This document shows, in pieces, positions 46,301 through 49,315 of a stretch of DNA of 64,000 bases. The position numbers were made by a program, and so were the translations under genes. Under the pieces are notes generated by a model. It was not told where the DNA came from. It was given only the letters and a program-made list of their open reading frames with translations, and did no database searches. Position 1 is the stretch's first letter. Every line of letters begins with the position of its first letter. The DNA is from Candidatus Obscuribacterales bacterium (GTDB lineage Bacteria; Cyanobacteriota; Vampirovibrionia; Obscuribacterales; Obscuribacteraceae). The stretch is from positions 605,636-669,635 of the forward strand of contig JAHBVO010000006.1 in the NCBI GenBank assembly GCA_019637435.1, read 5' to 3'.

Positions 46301-48064
46301 CAAGACATGTGGGATGAGCTCTACAAAGCTCGCGGCAACAAGCTATCGCCAAAAATGGAGAGGGGAAGACAACAGGCTATAGAGCTATTAGGACCTGTTG
46401 CGGAAGAGACCGCGAGGAAGCTGGGTCTGCCACCGGATTTGGTGACACCGGACATGCTGACTATATCGCTAAGGGATGATCATACCGGCACGTTCGGAAC
46501 CGATGGAAAAATAGAAGTAAGCATCTTCGCCAATGATCCAGTTTTCGTGATCGAGCATGAACTCAGACATTTCAAAGAAGCTCTCGCGCGAACTGCTCTG
46601 AAGCAATCGAACCCTGAGCTGTTCACGCATATAATCCAGGAGCAAGTCATCGACGCAGTTGGCAACGGCGGTCGGCGAGCCATAGGAGAAGACGCAAGAC
46701 CCAGACCCGAGATCGCAGATCCAGAAGCGCGGCAGGCCATGAAGGACCTGGTGCGCGCAGTCCTCTCTGACAACTCTCTAAAAGGAGCTCGAGACATACA
46801 GCGGTGGCTTGAAGGCCGCGATATACCCGACGCCCTGATCAAGGAATTAGGCTCGATGAGGACGATCGCGACAGAGTTGGAACTCGAGAAAACTCACTTT
46901 AGCAGAGCTATGGAAGAAGCCACTCTTGAGATGGAATCAGACTCGCTCAGCGACAAAACCAGGGCATATATCGATAGACTGGCAGCAGAGACACAACCGC
47001 ACTCTAAGGAGTACGCCAGACACCTTCTCAAAGGCGTAGCAGCAGACGCAGCCGGAATACTAAACGATACCGGACACTACAGAATGTCCAGAGAGGAGAT
47101 TAGAGCCCGACGCTTCGAGATCTCACGAGACTTATCTCGGAAGATGGATGAAACGATTGGAAACGATGATGCAGGGCTTGTAGCCGCACTCAAGTTAGAA
47201 GGTTTGCAAGAAAGATTGCTCGACCAGTTGGAAAGGGCGGATGCAGGAGGCGACAATGCGGCTGAAGCCCAAGAGAGAGCGCGGGAGTTAGCCGTCGAAC
47301 TGCTTGGCAGTCTTCCCGTAGACCTCGATGGTAAGCGTCTCAGCAAGGACGCGATCATGGAAATGCTCGGTAAAGGGCGTCTCTCCGAAGCGGATTTCGT
47401 TGGAGAGGTCCCACTGTCAGGAGTAGTCAGCGTTCCAACTACGAGCGTAGATACGCTCAAGTTCATTCTAGATAGAGGTCTCATAGACTTCAGCGAACTC
47501 GATGGTACTTTATTCGAAAGTATAACCCCGATGCTCAAGAAGGAGCGTCGAGAAATTATGCAGACCGAGCTGGAGCAGCGAAACTGGCGCACAAAAGTAG
47601 ACGCATCTGCCGAGACGGAAGCGGCAATTCTCGACGGAAAAATAGACCCTGCCCTCACCGGCGGTGGCGTTCCGCAACCTGATGGCTCGACGAAATATGC
47701 ACTAGCGCAGAGCGCAGAAATACTGATCGCTCCAGATCAGGTGGCGACAGTCAAATCTGTTTCACTCAAGGATGGAGAGTGGAGGTTCGACACTGAGACA
47801 CCAGACGGTCGCAGATTGAGTGAGCCGGTAGCAGATGTTGCCTACCCATTCCAGCATATTCTCGAGCGGATCGGTCCCAGCGATCCCCAGGCAGTTGCAG
47901 ACATCCTGGCATTTCATGCCGCCACCCTAGAAAAACTGAGCGAAAAGAACATTCCGGCACTCGGAATAGAAACCGATGGAGCAGGCAAACTACGATTCAG
48001 GGACCGCGCTTCGAGTGACTCAGCCGCAGAGACAGCGCCAGAACCAACACCTACAAGAAGCTGA
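22376..48064 (+). CDS. Giant modular toxin-like / multi-protease protein (8,562 codons)
   Basis: One frame of 25.7 kb runs without a stop and with coherent composition. Layout by residue: a disordered acidic Gln/Ser/Glu region (to about 500) with no signal peptide; HEAT-like helical repeats with W[ST]xED units (about 650-1690); a YD/RHS-like beta-repeat region (about 1690-3080); long helical repeats with annexin-like segments (about 3100-4300); a hydrophobic alanine/glycine region (about 4515-4900). A C-terminal train of modules follows: HELTH (5211), a papain-like Cys-His-Asp set (6199, 6286, 6302), a beta domain, HELVGH (6751), HEWAH (7282), EEMAH (7826) and HELRH (8061), some joined by DLAMR linkers. 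The architecture resembles polymorphic toxins and secreted multi-peptidase proteins. The start is doubtful: TTG at 22376 or TTG at 22493, neither with a ribosome binding site. No secretion signal was found, so the route out is unknown. Confidence 0.85.
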   Translation: MKLIFKSSRYALQTIFKLKCICLLWEQQTRLRCVGCLKTLSENRKQPIDQTSDNDNEDDSSVDEALSASAERDHEPASSTTSDKSDRATDASEDTQDTQESQQETQEDALDSTNESSEGGDVISEGLREEQKANLAEAKQLLETHGLKLRKEDVPDIAIENGHGFTRKSHQHEQFGKVSRTTLDDGTLETAFERHPDFRALSFKPGEAPTASLRQDLADFPETRAALEVGEPTTFKPGAPSNSKELEEFFQKHPEYKSLTLTRGNNASADLPPAAELDRGFTGPAIMGGTDANGQKWLLLANGAAEKFIQGSEKGEQSIVLFHPEDPEGRMAQVRYQDHAETFYSNGRKVKSSDYKSTGEEAAPVVSDTRDPAGQVAPGGGDEGVVATPLATPVVTESDTTQKETVPPADGQTQLPELEEVSAEIPEEAAVEVQPEIGKPVISDGADTQRPDSDGNENYSSGAEGSDSNGTFITERFQGPEDTGSAFDNSVAEGNKFQQEQQRLIEQEKEKFLDLHASGEERQEAIAALETLLTSQSDENRTAMQKTIDFYKTADAVLSLEKATAGHRFETVRPQLLSPSTSDSAIVAMSNIANGSNGDQQEAARAREMLMDFAKRNPATADKVIDALLASRTEGDKFGSLTLATEIAAETGRSTTTLKTALYDGLKSESASEKNSAFLNMVRLSGSWSKEDAQAVASSLTPGEAREILAVAPDTISAHRDAMAPILAEKLGSEWSVSDAGRVAALLSEDVIQVIDRASPSAIDRVADHIHNNLVANRTPADLEVGAKQALERLSALKTQDSPDEREVEVLAAAVQRYTDAVADQARGRVNDTTKAKAANEALERLGLQSDTGREFVIDSIVAHQPPRSKQFDTLGTLGKLIAASDNVPSKSRELYASVLADGNPIQQRAAMDSMKLFADKWTSEDAEILRDNLSFEAIHRLVLTKPDVMDKQIGDTTLRKFLVEGLKEKVSSPDAKTRETAVTALGVVGGKQALKDAGLEVSSYSTDGDINRYRLYDPKGTYYRFQEFKDRDGVLLEQIYRGNEAELFVDWKRGPDGSVQLSAVRDTVRKPPFGAQFGYDGNYDFSYEGGYKNGIRSLNEKEAEAFKAQYDELRHNGDFYTLGQNDGFHELPAPVEDFSPPAADTAGDITAPERGIDTKAEEAVEILDKLKQMAIGPPPNTQAQDQLISIGGVTGPQNRDRLLARNIEAVDGLIAQLKRQDSPSRFAAMRRLESALKPSEGQESVAEQLQDARIEQLMNGAGPESSAEELVRLQTRLVEQLELARESNDQKTAVKLHDKMLWVGTAHAIAQLNELDPASTDTAARSRELVNKLFVEAQKGNKHAQTAMALLARDGQSDTQEKIQALASRDGKIGLATPDLKNLSPDQRLAISKIATNLIQRKVRATGGDITEAEALAVTSAYNEANVRGDSDTARSMLDTLDLALSRNVKESGEGRTDRQITVEAISELLKTSIGNDQQLRDRYLTFADSAQLNNDLPALRERSATRDEAAMYLLAGIASSAKGDASSTASGELLDLAQNESLRELAMKAAIDAKNAETGDRGDATNLFRAMAEQGTVPESVKTLLHWKLGSSDPSDRTQGARALVSIADRWTEQDVAQIKDNMSQELAQAASELPDGVDEKHVASIREGLATTLKNESSEASAKEVAVQALANLEGEELLLDATKQEALGLKAEKDGDKTTLIDSNGTRYKFSRTGDGSVRLDRLERSDKSYRENKYNENGDFIGAEEVTESGGKLKLDGDNRGVEVRKPNGEFIKIQSGTDGKPSGVVDSNGNGWFSKDGGTSWTRRVTGEKAFGEPLLSPDGSLRFHSGEHQLDVLQKPDGTIESVDHKRHETTAIGPDGVSITRNAAGKVVRTRDADGNENLYSWSRDNKTLLGVMDKTGMWKSDDGIRWNRLGSPGYTTTGTRSVDESGQYHVFENGPQGRKETITGLDGSKTVNRPDGSSEIYNRRGEKFTVRHEGSPSHLAELDDPSGLKWKSADGKTFTLMDGDEPSDVTATIELQRDGTLKRTISEESRESAAERGLAVDVVSKPDGISISRDTQGRITEMTGVGGEKSTITYDESDPQKIKLLKTVHPDGRVEEIQQTSDGKWRQLFKDSVTSAPHDATREHIQADRITFDQSTGELTFLSNGASKVEVSRDVTGRRYNLPWTSQTTEAQKHNYDKLVRTLDRGIRGYRDVGESLRLEDTWSGDGSRESVQWSTTGDVSSERTVHNLDGSVAKIDALGRVTGVSGLANDASIDVKYGDNGEVTLRDSSGQLWESKDGRVFHNPETNVTLRGELFVGKDGKFGFDLNGGARMTRDVSSRETIFSPPEMFRQPRLSPPEAQVAGVVLKDSGERLELDGNGLVIATQTNNGRRIIATRDGAGNLTSAKVMVGDQVARTYTNTNGQWSLDGTPMRKGAQASLDRNGDFFVFEDDIDRKPDFVQRLDGTRIEKSESFDIPNGSKYVVESPSGEISEFHFRRGGAEPVLIMEGGRVQQDGTIQFPTKIIKLPDSNNTYSVIKNDRDGDQPAGKTWTGEIRFDAYTGSTYSSGKYPDSPAKTEVRTSDGWTFDPASSDKTQRKLEPNGAILLRKPTGELYEASRPDGVNLSADRNSNGMVDTVTFRNDLAKTTEQYKTSDGKHWTRTVTDGTGKAVTDEFEGSVSVSRNGDVTIRKADGSLERRLASGAAIKFDATTGEATVDRPGEVKVGNQSHGKTLHIGGFGANGQPNKIFNGDGTYSATSDGISWRKYDGQGSPIGEPFKQTVEFNLETGNLKVTKMDGSNPPRPVRVESINGDGTHRILENVGLGDQLDLRVTSESNEYGEVITHKYEGGAKKGTHVQNKDGTYKDFIVYKSQGREQMLLSGFKDSYGRQTEINWITQNGRPTVASYTDEYGDKWQLYNDNKYRRKTDNGPPGPKVHGGKVFVNREGQLEMMMKTSSNLTALDGDNTTVNVRIARGIEGDIITQFQEHGGITVKGRENVVERTIRADGAVHQFSYSREKGLIKLDRYGQPNINQITEGDSNSSEKWDLIYLKYGHNQEKQEWKPMRWKSSANGKEMDAFWRLDQLTGDMSWFNSNMSHQHYSLAGGWDKLHGGEHLRKEADEIANVFEKWWISNYAFSSASRYSDLKSHLEPLTGDQMQMMQYYLHNHEGKPDLRQKVDELWSGWEHDTLEGHLDRTAHTRDTDEAERADVRIRSALAEMSTYSQRIQTSQTRALEKEVRDSLGALNQTQLELLQIAHNGGNKDAPTLLQEIQEHPRWKNAPEIHQKALKLYLEKGKDERTPKEEAELMALALQYTAPGVGRNRHMQYAPVSLTQRLEYFREFSAADRSSDEARTYFREEMGGGALLEQAFVREHQRTGNPEDPNSYNYQNGFFKVADWDPNRLMTIGRDYMLDGKMRATTIIEEGNYLFGASRASIEDTFAQMTPDDRARLRRGLEMHMIINDKIEVTAEEKAAVQALLDPSNTSAEAKKARDDYEYFTDLNTKAHDWSTFGRDRRQTEYVSLASGAGFSHDMGEATVSTMWWNADKETHMSQVENMDRESFDLFMSDRALRALNADFMKENFSGYTRGDAALKLFSDKLAYADSLEKMSVDDLARLLPGTLELSKPELDEFMRTRALDRIIAEGATIQRSINKGRELEKGITDGAEIARKIEAGSLSEAGLGDADKIALDLFKAHRDGKLTDAQKQALEALHVDNGRTLSQRLAKGKEVADRVETNPSAESGLSDADRTLLQLFRSSEKGELDAQNKSDLQLFQAKKSDAKESALKEFRDHQQTLKLVDELHEGRDLARDINEGRLLAEAIQSGKAVSSRLGGLSGQARTDAIAALSAADRASLRTFERSEAGKMIESERMQIELHKARQNGSLGAHRQGLLTQFESWQRTTGEKLAAEFDQGKAVNERLLKRNPADRHKARTELSPEDRHALDTFNSLESARKLQADINSGRELSLSLESGASSAQLTDQQKYQLALFDQYKAANLSQSQTEALGKIQSIDAFRDGSEIEKLDEGKMQRLDKLESLATYREDKTGLKSFLDGREAALELRAAGTADRREALLKQWESTADGADKLQALEQYRSAVYDLTQNNVRRSIFEVLEDNTGNRDAVFNAIENMSAPERHAYATNAEVEITVNGETKTVKFKDYLDSKINDEFTRTTGRNHSKSTNQDAVKAAKHLLDQIEHNPDHKPEKDIVFALFELEARPGTTRKDTIEALHKAFNGPHAAELRARLDNSPGNSSYDPKFAAAFEAAVKSSFPMPHTTTGGRGKDSKPKWNAESWNAHVQEKYIDPVIKNGHVSLETLRELHSSTGAAEAILQLNKESLAHLKATEGDKLEQFLSGVFSDDQLTLVQKVLEQGEVRVEDKLFALQAGVLPREQLRDVLSEIRSQTQRMEVADGYAEKYGGTAMQAMLDFAPPKDQGAVRAALHYRTWTNLDHQTNIRDHINTVNNWDNWTYDGSDELLVNSGIQAGERIQQANTAYETLSEAEFARLESNVWKAGDSHIRSQEEFAEMATDGAIMAAAAALTVFSGGTLGPVMIASFTLMAAAAKMGGKAMLMGDNYDATMQQIRRDLAMGAINGFTAVVGPGELLAMTRLGGAAAQTAATKVMTHAMFEGMEATTKAAIQKELALAVRKGVQQGILSGVAGQADNKIIEQALKNLVTKKLLTPEMALKARGLIQTELTNAIISNGKSFLMREALAGGAALVSGEVGTVAMTTTDLYFQGKLTFEGFMDGSNFTEENMKMFRDASIRGIGGALTGHMAGRASALGMGAGRIQKLMGDQAAGLYSVTKAGGIMMTTMTATNILTENAIASLDGKVYDGQGMMTQTLMAGWAPFFQQMRGMKEMFLPGRGPSFALGFAPRQAFGAGESVTGKPTHNHAAIEYTQPRLQDADFTGRAAVIEDGNGTIKGGGLVELKGKNTNIEINAPKDGDPLVVVVADPEAARNLKIHPDSGPVKIVVPEGFALPPQFAAEVSRRMGDNSAEYFKLGGDGSLNRVEDLAQPLIEAMAARNPELPQQWSANRDLSASEARQLREQYAESLGPLLEPKIAEQFVDTMAKALESNDPALRKVVADFQKADMDYLSARDGLLIKVVGNEVSTDADFSEAGLMRLAAGDPEKVAAVQEFVKAREARAEASRPLKETMDARMEVVQQAINDFAAEHGIPPIKLQRYGEVQVGSAAYRDGEIKIRNEHLLDPAKLVEATFHELTHAKQDSDILRLIADDLGLTGKPLDAAAIDTVMGEYAKRTGHDGPSARPPAVDDSTNPSDPRQVWRSFVENALSEHRSPLDATTRTRAQKMVEGFAAVARDQSRTDAQINGDFSVVNSKMNQLDLPNGGQRLLAALKNADQTLLRHLFNDGQLPAEVRQLAQQLPDATRLNDPVLEQKAQELLRPLLKKRAIDLNAEKERSYNNYVTAAHETEALLADQLTRSLSRARFKDQGPMRLGMGIDTPDVVARDGAPAGRDLAQATDTVDSARKSSDTRKTEILGILKVDDQKQAIERLFKTLDDRLASGEVDPSTAIELHDLMSRGAKAGRIMTPETLDMLSRLTKDQAGDILNYKPADLIEVLNTGAVKPDTLAAQLADVDTFTRTMADVKRNLDMVKASKAERNYSQAERVQRIADERQRQTLSEMFRSTEISEACFEKVLNRLSGKSSGDPKFDAALSPETVARLASSNSQTDHLMLRHAASLTDAISRGELHRPMETVSSFLETSPQAAAYTALLVKSPNLSDAQVTGLLRDLAHAGSKDAANTLVVSHYELNNKNPKLHQKLLQITDADLRNKLTNATAFGHLSETLLARITEAQAKNPEVGGLIVDLLADQSRDTNRVGVIEKMLDRGIDATTIRKVRAGLAEGTVNLKSVEAIISADGAVQELAMSLLGSGKITDGALISRIASDRDAVSIARIIEAGNITEEQFKSLLNLKGDHDLSLRALLRAEAASPGTMKAGELDTLLSDPQKAFERSLQVDPQHQKKPATVVELQRKYQALSNELATHLDADTRDALNTLVREGLGESALKDRDMQARLRQIEKLAEATKTNPDAPPKIVAELMERVLEKRMPSLTVLAAQIDAFIARPGGDRAQQGLSEIRQHNLATASNGQPGEIHLLGVPGWKVAQQDGQPVIENGKVVFEHSGRITVDQSKLAKFDTENLFRQVSSADGKVTLELRNPVRVAMHPEDAIVSTLGNYNTGLANCVNCNRALMKALGSKNGGLDLLISGKVPPPEPQPPHNVTSFNYEGTGVDSQGHHSTLTVEDFDKLPTGMYRAQTVDAFQEGESRLEFHTFMVVKPENGPPYVLDASSGGRYPIDHYGSKLNLEPLKQNDVNMQSRTPHGDLTPEATPPRKSGDLAMRDEQGDVPRDGDSQEQKTKSRPPGFNFPGDDEPILRRENLEYLVDDGDAYEVADSTVRVADGRLQATGKSEILLEGESRGVVRDESRAVAKDKSDVTASGNSKVVLNDEARGIITGESVAYAHDKSEATVSGNGTVIADGDSKVSVSRFGLPEDYPTVEVRDRASVQLHHRAKVHGVGQESSIKVASGIESVELFLTDGRAEIGNSSASIEGSGQVKLTGDAAVVLNVPERQTLKVIVDSDHPHISVHPDSKGTVEIVLAPGREPPEGITRASGVRVLDSTGNEVRLRKHSVDSTRPVFDANVLDSLPPIDRANRPVIGLETDEAILRTLEGLPEGITEKLLDEPIMIVRALANAGENSNRILAAESIEQSVSAPTLRDLIEHPERYPKVNLANAVHELVGHRAFDDFLSKSNLTDQEKAALAKMHDEYGDAREKALGHQNDAPYLKTPEEVGADLIAAESSLRVIDRRIEELARQGEAPPMELLRQRQQMESYRERMLQQVERNRLDRPDHAFFYDKLQEFIEQTYVSRDQASPARRGDSEILRQDGKQRFRERGAEEQVRPIEGDLEAREREKPIVEDDDDGGISSNYSRFAAVDVEGNPATIIDRTDDGKFIVNRPKHDGDPSPTGFEPPRDLYSNLRYRELKVAELDGTLSKARYFRDTASGEFFKVEQVYGEQYLRFPADEIAIVEANSLRPRLVSESVRINTNRLRMIEDIADQVPFLPELARPRIEELSARLQQQESEVVQTRGLKPEFSGLSYDEMISAFEKSGITSYSDFLKIGLSDEVPEAMSVYTLKGREDLKIYVSESLSAVHDKIRELRAIQESGSPDDSLKAKFLLKQPEYRRHVLPEDLIADFATLPDGGASIKKLVISGQPDPDNAWLTYQHRDKQDHFFVARASANIDSGTITFYEGSGGSRKPVADTLRHEWAHVLEGQSPEQRRALDAALRIEEENGTPYKMRAYAKYTESEDWAVHVGEVMLAQDSDPFFDMVASAHGTDSRYKLLLMANAIEESMTQANLKGFEMHGAEEMKSRLKYLRDQLEPGAKERLLKILKESETKMSSSDAGNLLRVLAKEGDLETLKAAVFDVKTENGLTSIFEAITDITGEKIPEEILGRMIENRSPAMTGALRRILLSDNYPQLKPSVLEEFYNGAIPRAVAEANSPGADYIFHNFILDQEKLGKGIDALRAVANGLEGHPEMRGEFLAAIVFDETDALAKAALNILEELPPLISSEPHVRITLESEYHEFAKDPEAQAQMRRILDRIEALPEFKSRQTRGDSPTKSSDLAMRGDDDSAERLRPVEGDKVKWTPTERAQDTARWAKQFVDRFNSGGYQEAYRYLLDHAEYPSTIEVRPKDFEIKASELLAESADGQFSESLRDFMRESGQAASFRPQGFIRDHKAWDWDTYFIDNPRTVVELSSGTKIDLMHPDTTLDAKPLTSEADRIEIRTILESPAAKELMARHAVILAEEMAHVRQTDNNLFVVSETYSRMMEAASDPENALRLEVFDMPVNRDNWGYRDFFSFEEEIPAIFADAGMSIEHLRKYYSNYDHRGPLLDFIEQTQKSQRDGSGSNDLAMRGDRPEVNDPTNRRSKLTDEDASRINDEVVSALIYERQAVEQDMWDELYKARGNKLSPKMERGRQQAIELLGPVAEETARKLGLPPDLVTPDMLTISLRDDHTGTFGTDGKIEVSIFANDPVFVIEHELRHFKEALARTALKQSNPELFTHIIQEQVIDAVGNGGRRAIGEDARPRPEIADPEARQAMKDLVRAVLSDNSLKGARDIQRWLEGRDIPDALIKELGSMRTIATELELEKTHFSRAMEEATLEMESDSLSDKTRAYIDRLAAETQPHSKEYARHLLKGVAADAAGILNDTGHYRMSREEIRARRFEISRDLSRKMDETIGNDDAGLVAALKLEGLQERLLDQLERADAGGDNAAEAQERARELAVELLGSLPVDLDGKRLSKDAIMEMLGKGRLSEADFVGEVPLSGVVSVPTTSVDTLKFILDRGLIDFSELDGTLFESITPMLKKERREIMQTELEQRNWRTKVDASAETEAAILDGKIDPALTGGGVPQPDGSTKYALAQSAEILIAPDQVATVKSVSLKDGEWRFDTETPDGRRLSEPVADVAYPFQHILERIGPSDPQAVADILAFHAATLEKLSEKNIPALGIETDGAGKLRFRDRASSDSAAETAPEPTPTRS
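24340..27430 (+). other. HEAT-like helical repeats with recurring W[ST]xED units in the giant protein
   Basis: At least three related units appear: near 24,420 (SGSWSKEDAQAVASSL), near 25,110 (ADKWTSEDAEILRDNLS) and near 27,190 (ADRWTEQDVAQIKDNMS). Each is followed by a helical stretch with 'ALANLEG/ALGVVGG' ends. A short beta insert with RGPDGSVQLSAV lies between units at about 25,400-25,600. Such repeats usually serve as a rigid or protein-binding scaffold. Confidence 0.6.
27440..31620 (+). other. YD/RHS-like beta-repeat region of the giant protein
   Basis: About 1,390 residues are a run of Gly/Asp/Asn-rich beta hairpins of the type DGSxxxxxxDGxxxxxxxxGxxxxxT, for example KPDGTIESVDHK, GPDGVSITRNAAGKVVRTRDADGNE and KADGSLERRLASG. 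This pattern is that of RHS/YD repeats, which in toxin proteins form a cocoon around the toxic domain. Conserved YD dipeptides are fewer than in classical RHS proteins. Tryptophan-containing variants (GMWKSDDGIRW, NGWFSKDGGTSW) recur. Confidence 0.65.
31800..34750 (+). other. Helical repeats with annexin-like segments in the giant protein
   Basis: Segments such as DLRQKVDELWSGWEHDTLEG (near 31,860) and NRDAVFNAIENMSAPERHAY (near 34,700) resemble annexin repeats. A repeated helical unit of roughly 70 residues fills about 33,290-34,400: G-x-x-L/I-x-x-x-I-x-x-G followed by a loop, then a LSDADR-type start and ALDLF/LQLFRSSE-type end. The annexin assignment is low confidence. Confidence 0.45.
35930..36900 (+). 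other. Hydrophobic Ala/Gly-rich region in the giant protein
   Basis: Residues near 4520-4560 form apolar helices (AIMAAAAALTVFSGGTLGP, MIASFTLMAAAAKMGG), followed by further alanine-rich amphipathic helices and a glycine-zipper-like IGGALTGHMAGRAS at about 36,650. Similar pre-toxin membrane segments precede C-terminal toxins in polymorphic toxins. It divides the N-terminal repeats from the C-terminal enzyme modules. Confidence 0.6.
37080..38160 (+). other. Beta domain plus HELTH metallopeptidase-like module in the giant protein
   Basis: A short beta domain with IHPDSGPVKIVVPEGF (around 37,220) is followed by a helical region and then DGEIKIRNEHLL and FHELTHAKQDSD. The HExxH is at residues 5211-5215 (38,006 on). 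This looks like a zincin active-site helix; the third ligand is not certain. The beta domain plus peptidase combination recurs near 42,100-42,640. Confidence 0.6.
40920..41290 (+). other. Papain-like toxin/peptidase core in the giant protein
   Basis: NCVNCNRAL carries a candidate nucleophile cysteine (residue 6199, 40,970-40,972). FHTFMVV holds a histidine (6286) and YVLDAS an aspartate (6302), in the order and spacing typical of Cys-His-Asp papain-fold toxins (Tox-PL type, with NCxNC ... H.F.VV ... Y.VD). The family could be a protease, deamidase or transglutaminase-like enzyme. Its substrate is unknown. Confidence 0.5.
41570..42660 (+). other. Beta-helix-like domain plus HELVGH module in the giant protein
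   Basis: About 41,570-42,290 encode short alternating beta units (VADSTVRVADGR, VTASGNSKVVLND, SVAYAHDKSEATVSG) typical of a parallel beta helix or similar repeat. It ends with SVHPDSKGTVEIVLAPG, matching the earlier IHPDSGPVKIVVPEG. Then comes VHELVGHRAF (residues 6751-6756), which has an extra residue compared with HExxH. Confidence 0.55.
43190..44500 (+). other. HEWAH metallopeptidase-like module in the giant protein
   Basis: Following RPIEGD, a module with an unfamiliar 350-residue leader reaches SGTITFYEGSG, then LRHEWAHVLEGQSPEQR with HEWAH at residues 7282-7286 (44,219 on). Downstream acidic residues in SEDWAVHVGEVML could supply the third metal ligand. The rest of the module, to about 45,280, is helical. 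Confidence 0.55.
45290..46140 (+). other. EEMAH module (degenerate HExxH) in the giant protein
   Basis: This module begins after the second DLAMR linker and RPVEGD. Its active-site position reads AEEMAHVRQTD, where the first histidine of HExxH is a glutamate (residue 7826), while the second histidine (7830) is kept. The protein-fold context matches the other modules. It is probably non-catalytic, or uses a different chemistry. Confidence 0.5.
46160..48064 (+). other. C-terminal HELRH module in the giant protein
   Basis: After the third DLAMR linker the protein ends with a helical module. It holds GTDGKIEVSIFANDPVFVIEHELRHFKEAL, with HELRH at residues 8061-8065 (46,556 on), followed by several hundred helical residues and a last domain with TETPDGRRLSEPVADVAYPF. 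The end is low-complexity Glu/Pro/Thr. Confidence 0.55.
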
Positions 48065-48173
48065 GACGTGGGATAGAGAAGGAATGCACAGTGGTATGGG
48101 TTGTGCATGGTGGCGCTGTCCGAGATTGGGTCCGGCGAGATTTTTTTCGGACTGGTATTCGGTTGCGTCCTTA

Positions 48174-48262
48174 CCGCCTTCACCGAACCTGGTGGCACTT
48201 GGATCTTATACAAATCCCATACACCGTGGTGCCAAATACGGTGGCGCCGTGGTGCCTTAGCT
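48174..48262 (+). repeat. Sequence related to 18,613-18,690
   Basis: This region just after the giant gene resembles the scrap between the integrase fragments (see 18,613-18,690). The reading frames are short and no product is assigned. Confidence 0.45.
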
Positions 48263-48294
48263 CTATTACCAACCTTTAAGCAGTCCGACCCGCT

Positions 48295-48723
48295 TTAAAA
48301 CGTTAAGAACTCCCCCAGGTGCCGATGCTCACCTCTGGGTGACGGTCTTCGGTAGTCCGGTCGATTGGGAAAAAGCTGCTTCGAAGCAATCATGGTTCCT
48401 TCTTCCAAGGTTTCTGCGGCCTTCTTCCCGACTGCTAAACCCTTGTGCCAGAGCGCATCGTTACTAATTTCGAATGACTTCGGTAGTTGAACTAGAAATA
48501 CGTCCTCATCTGAAACAGTTTGCCCAATCGGAATCTTACGTCGGGCTACGACAACGAAATGTTCGTCTTCAAAGTTATAAGGGTTACGGGCGGCGTCAAA
48601 TAAATCATATTGAATTCTATCTCGAGCTAGCGTCAGCCAATCACTGCACCCAAAGATACAGCCAGCAACTATCGAGGAGAAAATTAGAGATGCGTAAACG
48701 CGCCTTACCAGCTTTCTATTCAT
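48295..48723 (-). CDS. SAF-domain protein, small exported lipoprotein-like
   Basis: The 142-residue protein starts with a basic segment and a hydrophobic stretch ending in a possible lipobox (VAGC). The middle (VVVARRKIPIGQTVSDEDVFLVQLPKSFEISNDALWHKGLAVGKKAAETLEEGTMIASKQLFP) is a SAF domain of the kind found in CpaB, FlgA and antifreeze-like proteins, which often binds surface or polymer partners. The usual context (pilus or flagellar genes) is missing. Role here unknown; it is convergent with the giant gene. Confidence 0.65.
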   Translation of the reverse strand: MNRKLVRRVYASLIFSSIVAGCIFGCSDWLTLARDRIQYDLFDAARNPYNFEDEHFVVVARRKIPIGQTVSDEDVFLVQLPKSFEISNDALWHKGLAVGKKAAETLEEGTMIASKQLFPNRPDYRRPSPRGEHRHLGEFLTF

Positions 48724-48904
48724 GTCATTCTCAACGCTTTTATCTCCAATTTAGCATAGCCAGAAACTGAGGTCACGCCTAGCGCTTACACCCTTCCGGT
48801 GGAAGCGATTTTGCGGTAGCGCCGCATATCGCGCTATCACAGATATCTGAAAGGGAAAAGGAGTTTACACCTTAGGTCCTTGCCCGGAGACTTCGATGAC
48901 AGGA

Positions 48905-49302
48905 CTATTGAAATCTGCTGAACAGATCTTCTGTAACTGACAGCGGGAGTTGCCACTGGCGATCTGATACTTCATCACCTGCTCTATACCATTCGAGTTT
49001 GGCGATAATTGTATCTTCCGAACTGGCAAAGAATGCCATGTCATCGGTCGAGACTGCTATCTGTACTCTATTCGAAAGTGGCATTCGATCGAAATTTCGA
49101 TTCCTTGGAATGAAAATGTCTACCTTAAAACCAGTCGAGTAATCGATGAGATTGAAACGAGAACATCTACTGATTGCTGGAGAGCGGAATCCTTCGACAC
49201 GTAGAAATCCGCCTCCAGAGCTGCTACGAATTGTCTCAGGCTCATCTCATCAAATTCAGGTAATATAGCGCTCAAAGCTCCCCATTGATTCTTCTGGAGA
49301 AT
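48905..49302 (-). pseudogene. Frameshifted nucleotidyltransferase-like pseudogene (family of AbiEii/DUF6036-type proteins)
   Basis: No intact frame exists. On the minus strand one frame reads FDEMSLRQFVAALEADFYVSKDSAL. After a shift another frame reads FRSPAISRCSRFNLIDYSTG, FKVDIFIPRNRNFDRMPLSN, RVQIAVSTDDMAFFASSEDT and IIAKLEWYRAGDEVSDRQWQ, ending at TAG (48,905-48,907). The FNLI...FKVD.F.P..R.FDR and ASxEDTIxAKLEWYRxGxEVSxRQW patterns are those of a widespread nucleotidyltransferase-fold protein family. The N-terminal third with the Gly-Ser motif is missing. Its neighbours are also accessory genes. Confidence 0.75.
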
Positions 49303-49315
49303 CTAAAGGTCTATT

